Below are positions 1 to 7,102 of a stretch of DNA of 35,677 nucleotides, piece after piece (within the stretch, counting starts at the first letter, position 1; each line of letters starts with the position of its first letter). This stretch comes from an uncultured Bacilli bacterium (GTDB lineage Bacteria; Bacillota_I; Bacilli_A; RF39; UBA660). Position numbers and translations under genes: made by a program. The stretch is taken from NCBI GenBank assembly GCA_944358145.1, contig CALVQO010000003.1, positions 1 to 35,677 of the forward strand. Reading direction: 5' to 3'. The notes under the pieces are model-generated. The model was not told the origin of the DNA. It did not search any database and saw nothing but the letters and a program-made list of their open reading frames with translations.

Positions 1-1235
1 TTTTTTTGTCTATCAGCATATTTTTTAGAATAATAAATCATTTGTTTTTGATAGATTAAATAGTTAACATTTCTTTTACCATCTTTTTTAATTTGTACTT
101 TTTTGGCATAAACTCTGGATTTGTGTTTAAATATAGCAGGCTTATCTTCATAACCTATGATTTTTCCTTCTTCATCTTTTATTGCCTCTTTATAGGTTAC
201 CAAATTACCGACCTCATCATATATTTCATCATAAATAAAATCATCTTGTTTTAAAGCCCATTCTTTAAATTCTTTATCGGCACCGAGTATACTTTGACCA
301 TAAACGTAACCATCATGATTGGAATGATCATCATCATTTTTCCCTGCGATAAATACAGTATTATCACTGGTATTTTGACCTCTATCTGCGACAATAATAG
401 TTCTATCAATACCAAATTTAGCTTTGGTCTTTTTTAGTGTTGGTCTCATTTGTAATTTTTCTGATTCATTCCCTGGGAACAAATCATAATACATAGGTAA
501 TCCATTTTTATCCATTAATAATCCCATTTGAACAATAGGGGGTTTCCTATGTTCTTTGCTTGGGCCTCTTTTTCTCATACCTTTTTTAACTATTTCACCT
601 TTATCATTCATTTCATCTTCATCGTTATAAGATATCTCAAAATAATAATTAGTAGTATCATAATAAGTGATCGAAGTATCACGATTATACTTATCTTTTG
701 TATTACTCCATAATGAAATAAGTAAATCGTTTTTATAAGTTGAAAAATAATCTAGTGAACGATACATATCTTGTAAAGAGAAATCAAATTTTTCAAAGAA
801 AATATCTTTATTGTTATAAGTTGATAATTTACTATTGGGATATAAAATACGAGAATAAATTAATAATTCAAAAATATCATTTAAAGAAAAATCAATTTTT
901 AGATTTTTTTGTTTTTGCTTTAAGAATTCAGGAATATTTAGTTCATTATAAATTATTTTTAAAATAACATAGCCAAGATTTTTAGTACAAGAATTTTCAT
1001 TAATAGTTTTAGTTTTTAGATTTTTAATAACTAATTCATTAGTTTCTTCGTTATTCCTTTGTTTAGCAATTTTCTTAAAATGAGAGATGGGATCATCATA
1101 TTGCTTTTTTAAATCATCTAACCATCCAATGTTTTCGATAGTTTTTTGTTTAACTTTGCCAGATTCATCACGATAGCCTTGGACAAAGGATAAGAAAGTT
1201 TTGCCACTTCTAGTTGGAGAAATTTTTAAAAACAT
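1..1235 (-). mobile_element. IS1634-type (IS4 superfamily) transposase, C-terminal part beyond window
   Basis: Reading leftwards from ATG at 1235, the frame stays open to the window edge (411 codons), so the 3' end is missing. A ribosome binding site AAAGGTAG lies about 7 nt upstream. The N-terminus (MFLKISPTRSGKTFLSFVQG) followed by GYRDESGKVKQKTIENIGWL and YDDPISHF is the usual start of the IS1634 family. The DDE core is visible: YYDTTNYYFEI carries the first Asp at about residue 195, then KEHRKPPIVQMGLL, LFPGNESE, and IIVADRG carries the second Asp. The third catalytic residue (Glu) should lie near or beyond the left edge. The protein would cut and paste its own element. The right end of the element probably lies between 1361 and 1385, just before miaB coding sequence resumes. 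The left inverted repeat is not visible, so activity cannot be judged. Confidence 0.88.
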
Positions 1236-1260
1236 ATAATCACTACCTTTATATAATTCT

Positions 1261-1290
1261 ATTATACCATAGGTGCATTATGGTGCACAA
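1261..1290 (-). promoter_or_regulatory. Transposase promoter with overlapping palindromes
   Basis: On the minus strand TTGTGC (1290-1285) and TATAAT (1266-1261) are 18 nt apart, 26 nt upstream of the transposase start. Two interleaved inverted repeats overlap it: CCATA/TATGG (1267-1271 and 1279-1283) and GTGCA/TGCAC (1273-1277 and 1284-1288). They could be an operator; this is inferred from position only. Confidence 0.45.
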
Positions 1291-1385
1291 CATAAAAATG
1301 AATAAAACTTGACAAAATAAAACCTAGGCACTATCTAGGCAAAATTATATTTCTCAAAAAGTGTAACTGTCAAACTTCGGTATAC

Positions 1386-1520
1386 GGATATACAAAAACA
1401 ATGAAGTTAGTAAATGTAAGTGATGCTGAAAATGACATAGGAAAGTTAATCCAAGTACACATCACAGATGCCAAAAGTTTTAGTTTGGATGGTAAAAAAG
1501 AAATATTTGCAAAAAATTAA
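1386..1520 (+). pseudogene. miaB: miaB 3' remnant (TRAM domain end)
   Basis: The plus strand holds an open frame of 44 codons with no start codon, beginning GYTKTMKLVNV and continuing IGKLIQVHITDAKSFSLDG before TAA at 1518-1520. This matches the end of the TRAM domain of MiaB, the radical-SAM enzyme that adds a methylthio group to i6A37 in tRNA. The rest of the gene is replaced upstream by the end of the insertion sequence, so the element appears to have inserted into miaB, with the 5' part presumably left of the window. The MiaA gene, which makes the MiaB substrate, lies 1.8 kb downstream. The identification rests on a short segment, but the order and spacing of residues fit the family closely. 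Confidence 0.72.
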
Positions 1521-1531
1521 GCAAAAAGTAC

Positions 1532-1560
1532 TTGTTAGAATGATAAAAATATCTTATAAT
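1532..1560 (+). promoter_or_regulatory. Promoter of the first secreted paralog
   Basis: TTGTTA (1532-1537) and TATAAT (1555-1560) with 17 nt between, 25 nt upstream of the ATG at 1586. Confidence 0.7.
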
Positions 1561-1585
1561 TATAAATAGTAAAATAGGTGATAAT

Positions 1586-2182
1586 ATGAGAAGTGGTTAT
1601 AAAGTTACATTAGGTATTTTAACAATAATGATTTTAGTAACAATTACTATTGGAACAAGTTATTCCTACTATTCTATAGCAAGTGAACAAACAGATCCCA
1701 ATGAACTAGCTACTACATGTTTTGATATCAGTTATAGTGAGGGAAGTAATGGCTCAATTAACTTAGCTACAACTTATCCCATGAATGAAACTAATGCTTT
1801 ATCAAGATTAACTCCATATGAGTTTACTATTACGAATACATGTAGCACAGGAGCAGACATTAATTATGCTGTTACCCTAAATACCTTAACTAATCCAGCA
1901 TCAACGCTACCTTTATCTACATTAAGATATAAGTTAAATCAAACTAGTCCAACATCCATTACGGGAACAAGTGGCCTACTTGGTAGTGCTAGTGTATATG
2001 ATTTAAATGCGAGTATTAAATCTGATGAAGGAATTGATACAAGTTATAGTTTAGCAACAGGCTCTTTAGCCCCAGGAAGCAGTGTAACTTACAATTTATA
2101 TTTATGGATAGATGAAAACGCTACTAACGATGTCATGAATGACACATTTACTGGTAGAGTACTAGTTTATAGTTATATGTAA
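1586..2182 (+). CDS. Secreted/anchored beta-rich surface protein, paralog A
   Basis: 198 residues. The start ATG has AGGTGATAAT upstream. Residues about 8-30 form a hydrophobic N-terminal segment ending near TSYSYYS, which reads as a signal anchor or an uncleaved or SipW-like signal peptide. The remainder is Thr/Ser/Asn-rich, with two cysteines in similar places to its neighbour (CFDISYSEGSN and FTITNTC), as expected for an extracellular beta-sandwich. Near the end YLWIDENATNDVM is shared with the next gene. The overall plan resembles TasA/camelysin-like or pilin-like exported proteins, but I do not recognise a named family. It has its own promoter and terminator and so is a single-gene unit. 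The function is unknown; attachment or matrix formation is only a guess. Confidence 0.75.
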   Translation: MRSGYKVTLGILTIMILVTITIGTSYSYYSIASEQTDPNELATTCFDISYSEGSNGSINLATTYPMNETNALSRLTPYEFTITNTCSTGADINYAVTLNTLTNPASTLPLSTLRYKLNQTSPTSITGTSGLLGSASVYDLNASIKSDEGIDTSYSLATGSLAPGSSVTYNLYLWIDENATNDVMNDTFTGRVLVYSYM

Positions 2183-2204
2183 CTTCCAAATTGGAAGTTT
2201 TTTA
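2181..2204 (+). terminator. Rho-independent terminator
   Basis: AACTTCC / GGAAGTT stem (7 bp) with AAATT loop, followed by TTTT, directly after the stop of the first secreted paralog. Confidence 0.75.
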
Positions 2205-2214
2205 AATTTAATAC

Positions 2215-2243
2215 TTTTCAAAATTACAAAAATACTATATAAT
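2215..2243 (+). promoter_or_regulatory. Promoter of the second secreted paralog
   Basis: TTTTCA (2215-2220) and TATAAT (2238-2243), 17 nt apart. The -10 box overlaps the ATG at 2242, which argues against that ATG being the translation start. Confidence 0.6.
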
Positions 2244-2271
2244 GTATTATAGTGAGATAGTGGTGATAAAA

Positions 2272-2847
2272 TTGAACAACAAAAAATACATTGCCTTGTT
2301 AATTTCAACCATAGTGATAGTAGTTATTGCAACCATTGCCGTAACCTATGCCTATTTATCTTTTAATAGTTCCCAAACAGGGACAAATACCGTATCAACT
2401 GGATGTTTTGATGTAAGTTTTACAGAAGGTAGTAATTCAATATCAATGAATAGAAATGGAAATTATGCTTATCCAATAAGTAATGAAAAAGCTTTAAGCG
2501 ATTTAGATCCATATATTTTTACCGTAACTAACAATTGTGCAACTCCATCTGAATATCAAGTAATATTAAACATTCTATCATCAACAGATGAAGACATACT
2601 TTCCTATATTAACTATTCTATTGATGGAAATACTGTAAATAAATTATCCAACCTAACACCAACAACACCTCCAAGTGGAGCATCATCAAATACAACATCT
2701 TCATATATCATAGATACAGGTTCATTAGCTGGAATAAATGCTTCCCAAACTTACGAATTAAGAATGTGGATTGATGAAAGTGCAGGCAATGGCATTATGG
2801 GAAGTTCTTTAGAAGCTGAAGTAATGGTATATAGTGTAGCAGGGTAA
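2272..2847 (+). CDS. Secreted/anchored beta-rich surface protein, paralog B
   Basis: 191 residues if started at TTG 2272. That start has GGTGAT 5 nt upstream and gives a proper N-terminus (MNNKKYIALLISTIVIVV). The ATG at 2242 sits inside the -10 box. After a membrane segment (residues about 6-28) the protein repeats the plan of the upstream gene: CFDVSFTEGSN, LSDLDPYIFTVTNNC, then LRMWIDESAGNGIM near the end. The two proteins are clearly paralogs from a tandem duplication, although diverged. The middle has a Thr/Pro/Ser stretch. Export to the cell surface is well supported by composition and the hydrophobic N-terminus; the role is unknown. Confidence 0.73.
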   Translation: MNNKKYIALLISTIVIVVIATIAVTYAYLSFNSSQTGTNTVSTGCFDVSFTEGSNSISMNRNGNYAYPISNEKALSDLDPYIFTVTNNCATPSEYQVILNILSSTDEDILSYINYSIDGNTVNKLSNLTPTTPPSGASSNTTSSYIIDTGSLAGINASQTYELRMWIDESAGNGIMGSSLEAEVMVYSVAG

Positions 2848-2862
2848 GAAATTACCTTTTTT
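2843..2862 (+). terminator. Rho-independent terminator overlapping the stop codon
   Basis: GGTAA-GAAA-TTACC stem-loop followed by six T. The left arm contains the TAA stop of the second secreted paralog. Confidence 0.65.
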
Positions 2863-2907
2863 AAATGCTTTAAATATGATAAAATAGTAGTAGAAGTCGG
2901 AGGTAGT

Positions 2908-3306
2908 ATGAAAAAAAATATAAGTGAATTTAAAAAATTTATTGCCAGAGGAAATGTTATTGATTTAGCAGTAGGTGTGATCATTGGTGGTGCTTTCTCA
3001 TCTATTGTAACTAGTTTAGTAGAAAATATTTTAACGCCAATACTAGGTTTAGTTTTAGGAGGAGTAGATTTTTCTAATTTATCCATTACTTTTAGAGATA
3101 CCACTATTGGATATGGAGCTTTTATTCAAAGTATTATTGATTTTTTAATTATTGCTATTTGTATTTTTGCTATAATTAAATTTATTAATAAAATAACCCA
3201 CATCGGAAAAAAAGAAGAAGAAAAAGCCAAACCAAAGAAAAGCGATGAAGTATTATTATTAGAAGAAATTAGAGATTTATTAAAAGAGAAGAATGGTGAC
3301 TTATGA
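2908..3306 (+). CDS. mscL: Large-conductance mechanosensitive channel MscL
   Basis: 132 residues, the usual size for MscL. It forms a homopentameric pore in the cytoplasmic membrane that opens under extreme tension and releases solutes during hypo-osmotic shock. The N-terminal amphipathic helix and first membrane helix are diagnostic: FKKFIARGNVIDLAVGVIIG then AFSSIVTSLVENILTPILG (residues about 9-47). A second membrane helix lies at about 71-95 (IIDFLIIAICIFAIIKFI), followed by a charged cytoplasmic helical bundle tail (LLEEIRDLLKE). The start ATG has GGAGG upstream. The stop overlaps miaA by 4 nt (ATGA), so mscL heads the mscL-miaA-cca-dnaD-nth operon. Confidence 0.96.
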   Translation: MKKNISEFKKFIARGNVIDLAVGVIIGGAFSSIVTSLVENILTPILGLVLGGVDFSNLSITFRDTTIGYGAFIQSIIDFLIIAICIFAIIKFINKITHIGKKEEEKAKPKKSDEVLLLEEIRDLLKEKNGDL

Positions 3307-4154
3307 TTTTAGCAATAGTTGGACCAACAGGGGTAGGGAAAACTAGACTAAGTATAGAACTAGCCAAAAAATATAATGCAATCATTATCAATTGTGATGC
3401 CATGCAAGTATATATTGGTATGGATATTGGTACAGCAAAGATAAAAGAAAGTGAAAAAGAAGGGATTCCTCATAATTTATTAGATATAAAAGAGGTAAGT
3501 GATAATTATACTGTTTATGATTACCAAAAAGATGCAAGAAAATTACTAGAAGAGTACAAAGATAGAAACATCATCTTTGTTGGAGGCACAGGGCTTTATT
3601 TAAAATCAGCTTTATATAACTATGAATTTAAAGAAAGTGATCAAACAACAAATACTTACGAAGAATTTAGTAATGATGAATTGTACAAACTAGCCTTAAA
3701 AAAAGATCCAAACATGAACATTCATCAAAATAATCGCAAAAGATTAGTACGTTTTTTAAACAAGGAAACAACCAATTTACCAGCATGTTATCCTTTATAT
3801 GATGCAAAATACATTGGACTTACCTGTGATAGAAGCATACTATATGACAGAATTAATAAACGAGTAGATGAAATGTTTGAAGAAGGCTTATTAGAAGAAG
3901 TAAAAAACTTTTATGATAAAAATATTCATTCCAAAGCGATAAATACAGCGATAGGGTACAAAGAACTATATAAGTATTTTGATGGCGAAATCAGTTTAGA
4001 AGAAGCAAGTGAATTAATTAAGAAAAACTCAAGACACTATGCCAAAAGACAATATACATGGTTTAATAATCAAATGAATATTACTTGGTTTAATGCTGAT
4101 TTTGAAAACTTTAATAAAACAATAGATGAAGTAATAAAATTTATTGAACAATAA
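3303..4154 (+). CDS. miaA: tRNA dimethylallyltransferase MiaA
   Basis: 283 residues. It transfers a dimethylallyl group from DMAPP to N6 of A37 in tRNAs reading UNN codons. The P-loop GPTGVGKT is at residues 7-14. D32 and Q35 (NCDAMQVY) correspond to the conserved DSxQ substrate site. GTAK at 44-47, FVGGTGLYLKSALY near 95, IGYKELYKY near 222 and KRQYTWF near 248 are all family motifs. Translation is coupled to mscL by the ATGA overlap. Its product i6A is the substrate of MiaB, whose gene survives only as a fragment at 1386-1520 in this window, so tRNAs here may carry unthiolated i6A37 unless another miaB copy exists. Confidence 0.96.
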   Translation: MILAIVGPTGVGKTRLSIELAKKYNAIIINCDAMQVYIGMDIGTAKIKESEKEGIPHNLLDIKEVSDNYTVYDYQKDARKLLEEYKDRNIIFVGGTGLYLKSALYNYEFKESDQTTNTYEEFSNDELYKLALKKDPNMNIHQNNRKRLVRFLNKETTNLPACYPLYDAKYIGLTCDRSILYDRINKRVDEMFEEGLLEEVKNFYDKNIHSKAINTAIGYKELYKYFDGEISLEEASELIKKNSRHYAKRQYTWFNNQMNITWFNADFENFNKTIDEVIKFIEQ

Positions 4155-4163
4155 GGTGATTAT

Positions 4164-5258
4164 GTGAATAAAATAATTAAAAATATATTAAATAAAATAG
4201 AAACAGAAGGGTATGAAGCTTATATAGTAGGGGGATATGTCCGTGATTTATTAGTAGGAATATCTAGTTGTGACATCGACATATGTACAAATGCTACCCC
4301 AAAAGAATTAATGTTAATTTTTCCCAATGCATCTTCCAAAAATCTAGGTGGAATAGAATTTAAAGTAAAAGAATATCACATTGAAATTACAACATATCGT
4401 GAAGAAAAAAAATATAAAGATCGTAAACCAATAGAATTCAATTACATTAATAATTTAGTTTTAGATTTACAACGAAGAGATTTTACCATAAATGCCATCT
4501 GTATGAATAGTAAGGGAGAAATTATAGATTTAGTCGGAGGAATTGATGATTTAAGTTCCCTAAAAGTAAAAATGATAGGTGATACTTTCATAAAAATAAA
4601 AGAAGATCCCCTAAGAATGTTAAGAGGAATACGTATAGCAACTATACTTAATTTTAATTTAGATACTACTTTATATAAAGAAATAGAAACAAATAAAGAA
4701 TTAATTTTAACTTTATCTAGTACTAGATTAAAAGAAGAATTAGATAAAATATTATTATCAAAAAATGTAAAAAGAGGATTTAATTTATTAAATGATCTAG
4801 GTATTATTCATTTATTAGGAATCACGAATTGGGAAAATATTGTGCCAGTAAAAAATATTGAAGGAATGTATGCTCAAATCAAAATCAATTATGAATTACC
4901 ATTTACTAAAGTAGAAAAAAATAATATTATCTCTTTAAGAAGAATCATCAACACTGAAGAAATTGATAAACAAACTGTATATAATTATGGCTTATATTTA
5001 TCTCAAGTAGCAGGAGAAATATTAAATATAGATAAAAAAGAAATCAATAAATTATATAAAAATTTACCTATACATGATAAGAAAGAAATGAATATTAAAG
5101 CGAGTGATATAGTAGAAATATTAAATATAGATTATTCTAAAGTAATAAGTACAATAATGAAAGATATTGAAATTTTAATTATAAATGGTGAATTAAGAAA
5201 TAAACAAAGTGATATTGAAAAATATATATTAGATCATAGAAGTGAGTGGTTAAAATGA
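4164..5258 (+). CDS. cca: CCA-adding tRNA nucleotidyltransferase
   Basis: 364 residues, starting at GTG 4164; the ATG two bases earlier would stop at once, and AAGGTGAT precedes. The class II nucleotidyltransferase head shows GGYVRD (23-28), the metal-binding DID of SCDIDICTNA (D37, D39), RRDFTINA (104-111), a GG..DL element and the EDPLRMLRGIR neck motif. The enzyme builds or repairs the 3' CCA end of tRNAs using CTP and ATP without a template. Poly(A) polymerases share this head, but the length and the neighbouring tRNA gene miaA favour CCA addition. The stop TGA overlaps the dnaD ATG. Confidence 0.93.
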   Translation: MNKIIKNILNKIETEGYEAYIVGGYVRDLLVGISSCDIDICTNATPKELMLIFPNASSKNLGGIEFKVKEYHIEITTYREEKKYKDRKPIEFNYINNLVLDLQRRDFTINAICMNSKGEIIDLVGGIDDLSSLKVKMIGDTFIKIKEDPLRMLRGIRIATILNFNLDTTLYKEIETNKELILTLSSTRLKEELDKILLSKNVKRGFNLLNDLGIIHLLGITNWENIVPVKNIEGMYAQIKINYELPFTKVEKNNIISLRRIINTEEIDKQTVYNYGLYLSQVAGEILNIDKKEINKLYKNLPIHDKKEMNIKASDIVEILNIDYSKVISTIMKDIEILIINGELRNKQSDIEKYILDHRSEWLK

Positions 5259-5887
5259 ATTTAGATTATTTTAAATGCCCTAAATATATTACTAACAGTT
5301 TATTTATGAAAAAAGCATTACAATTAAAATTAACATTAGAAGAGTTTCTAATGTTAACTTATTTTGATAATGATTACAATAATTATTTAAACATAGATGA
5401 ATTAAGTAATAATATAGGGATATCATCAGAAAAAGCATATGAAATCTTTACTAATTTATTAAGCAAAAAACTAATTGATATCAAAACAGAAAAAGATATT
5501 GAAGGAAGATTAATTGAAAAAGTTAGTTTAGATAATTTTTATGAAATGATTATAGAAGAAGAAAAAGAAAGTGAAAAAAAGGAAATAAAAACTGACATTT
5601 ATAAAGAGTTTGAAACAGAGTTTGCTAGACCAATTACTAGTATGGAGTATGAGATAATTAATGCTTGGTTATCTCATAATTATAGTGAAGAACTAATTAT
5701 TGGCGCGTTAAAAGAAGCTGTATATAATGGAGTAAGAAACTTAAGATATATTGATAAAATATTATATGAATGGAATAAAAAAGGATTTAAAACAATGCAT
5801 GATGTAAATAATCATTTAGAAAGAAAAGAAGTAAAGAAGGAGGATAGTGAGTTATTTGATTATAACTGGTTAGATGATGAAGAGTGA
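5255..5887 (+). CDS. dnaD: DnaD-like primosome protein
   Basis: 210 residues from ATG 5255, chosen because it overlaps the cca stop as ATGA; an in-frame GTG three codons earlier adds nothing. Residues 1-95 form a winged-helix oligomerisation domain (LTLEEFLMLTYF, LNIDELSNNIGIS). After an acidic linker the C-terminal DnaD helical domain (about 118-195) is recognisable by EFARPITSMEYEIINAWL, IIGALKEAVYNGVRNLRYID and the YIDKILYEW motif. In Bacillus, DnaD works with DnaB and DnaI in loading the replicative helicase at the origin and at restart sites. The adjacency dnaD-nth is a well-known Bacillota gene pair. The final 14 nt overlap the start of nth. Confidence 0.9.
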   Translation: MNLDYFKCPKYITNSLFMKKALQLKLTLEEFLMLTYFDNDYNNYLNIDELSNNIGISSEKAYEIFTNLLSKKLIDIKTEKDIEGRLIEKVSLDNFYEMIIEEEKESEKKEIKTDIYKEFETEFARPITSMEYEIINAWLSHNYSEELIIGALKEAVYNGVRNLRYIDKILYEWNKKGFKTMHDVNNHLERKEVKKEDSELFDYNWLDDEE

Positions 5888-6506
5888 AGATGTAATTAAC
5901 ATATTAGATGAGTATTATCCCGATGCTAGATGTGAACTGAATTACACGAAAGATTATGAATTATTAATTGCAACTGTCCTAAGTGCACAGTGTACAGATA
6001 AAAGGGTAAATCAAGTAACAGAGGTATTATTCCAAAAATATGATTTAGAAAGTCTTAAAGAAGCTGATATAAAAGACATTGAAAATATCATTAGACCTTG
6101 TGGCTCTCATACCAAAAAGGCAAAATATATAAAGACTATAGCAGAAAAACTAATTAATGATTATCATGGCGTTGTCCCTAATAATAGAGAATATTTAGAG
6201 AGCTTGCCTGGAGTAGGTAGAAAGACTTGTAATGTGGTATTATCAAATATTTATGATGTACCTGCAATTGCCGTAGATACCCATGTAGCTAGAGTGTCAA
6301 CTAGGTTAGGACTAGCAAAAGAGGGGAATGATGTATCAGTAATTGAACAAAAACTGATGAAGAAATTTCCCAAAGATAAATGGAGCAGACTACATCATCA
6401 ACTAGTTTTATTTGGAAGATATAACTGTACAGCTAGAAACCCTAAATGTAGTGAATGCTTATTTAAAGATAAATGTAAACATTATAAAAAAATTACTCAT
6501 GAATGA
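5874..6506 (+). CDS. nth: Endonuclease III (DNA glycosylase/AP lyase)
   Basis: 210 residues, the standard Nth length. It removes oxidised pyrimidines and nicks the abasic site in base excision repair. The helix-hairpin-helix is LPGVGRKT (111-118), with the catalytic Lys at 117 and the catalytic Asp in AVDTHVARV (D135). The C-terminal [4Fe-4S] loop is intact: Cys 185, 192, 195 and 201 with spacing 6-2-5. The start lies inside the end of dnaD (14-nt overlap) and the best SD-like AAGGAGG is about 35 nt away, so expression probably depends on coupling to dnaD. It is the last gene of the mscL operon and ends in a bidirectional terminator. Confidence 0.96.
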   Translation: MMKSEDVINILDEYYPDARCELNYTKDYELLIATVLSAQCTDKRVNQVTEVLFQKYDLESLKEADIKDIENIIRPCGSHTKKAKYIKTIAEKLINDYHGVVPNNREYLESLPGVGRKTCNVVLSNIYDVPAIAVDTHVARVSTRLGLAKEGNDVSVIEQKLMKKFPKDKWSRLHHQLVLFGRYNCTARNPKCSECLFKDKCKHYKKITHE

Positions 6507-6515
6507 GTAATTTTT
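6488..6515. terminator. Bidirectional terminator between nth and the convergent operon
   Basis: A stem of 13 bp, AAAAATTACTCAT with ATGAGTAATTTTT, and a 2-nt (effectively 4-6 nt) loop. A and T tracts on both sides serve both strands. Confidence 0.85.
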
Positions 6516-7047
6516 ATTGTGATCGAATATCTTGAGTTTCGAGTAGATCTTCAAATTCTTTAGCAGTATGAATACCATGAGTAGTAGCCAATTCTCCATC
6601 TTTAAAATATAAAATGATAGGAACTTCAGAAATAATACTAGCATCTATTTCTAAAGCATCAGCAATATCTTTTTTATAATTAGTATTAGTATCCTTAAAA
6701 TCAGTAACATTTAAGAAATAAAAACTATTTTGTAAATGATAATCATCAATTAAAGGCTTTAATTCTCTTTCTAAATTATAAACATCTTCATCACTAGTAT
6801 AACTAATATATAAGAAATAATAACTAGGAGTTTCTGATAAAACAGAACTAATTTCATCAATATCAGTCATTTCCAAACTAATGGTATTCGTACTAATTAA
6901 ATAGCTATTATAATATTTCTCTTGTTCTTTAACTGTATCCCATTTATGCAAATATAACGCAAGAAAAATTATGGCTAAAATAATACAAAGTCCAATAAAA
7001 TATTTTTTTAAAGTTTGAGATTTATACTTTATTTTACTACTTGCCAT
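6514..7047 (-). CDS. Membrane-anchored thioredoxin-fold protein lacking CXXC
   Basis: 177 residues from ATG 7047, which has a strong GGAGGG 5 nt upstream; a longer reading from 7074 adds nine residues ahead of the SD and is unlikely. A basic cytoplasmic N-tail precedes one membrane helix (about residues 17-36, YFIGLCIILAIIFLALYLH). The extracytoplasmic part has the thioredoxin layout: YYFLYISYTSDEDVYNLERE, a FYFLNVTDF strand, EIDASIISEVPIILYFKDGE with the cis-Pro before the last strand, and a terminal helix. The place of the redox CXXC is taken by TSDEDV, so it should not act as a disulfide oxidoreductase and may be a binding or scaffold protein. It follows ftsK on the same strand with 55 nt between. 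Function unknown. Confidence 0.7.
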   Translation of the reverse strand: MASSKIKYKSQTLKKYFIGLCIILAIIFLALYLHKWDTVKEQEKYYNSYLISTNTISLEMTDIDEISSVLSETPSYYFLYISYTSDEDVYNLERELKPLIDDYHLQNSFYFLNVTDFKDTNTNYKKDIADALEIDASIISEVPIILYFKDGELATTHGIHTAKEFEDLLETQDIRSQ

Positions 7048-7102
7048 AACATCCCTCCAATAATATTTTAACATACAATAATCTTATTTGTAAATCCCAT
7101 TT

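Noticed and set aside
528-967. Plus-strand open frames over the transposase
   Set aside because: They are hydrophobic shadow frames antisense to a continuous transposase frame with family motifs.
1323-1341. CCTAG/CTAGG inverted repeat with CTAGGCA direct repeat as a terminator or IS end
   Set aside because: No T-run follows and the second end of the element is not in the window, so the role cannot be assigned.
2751-3104. Minus-strand 117-codon frame over mscL
   Set aside because: Antisense to mscL and the secreted paralog, no SD, no recognisable motif.
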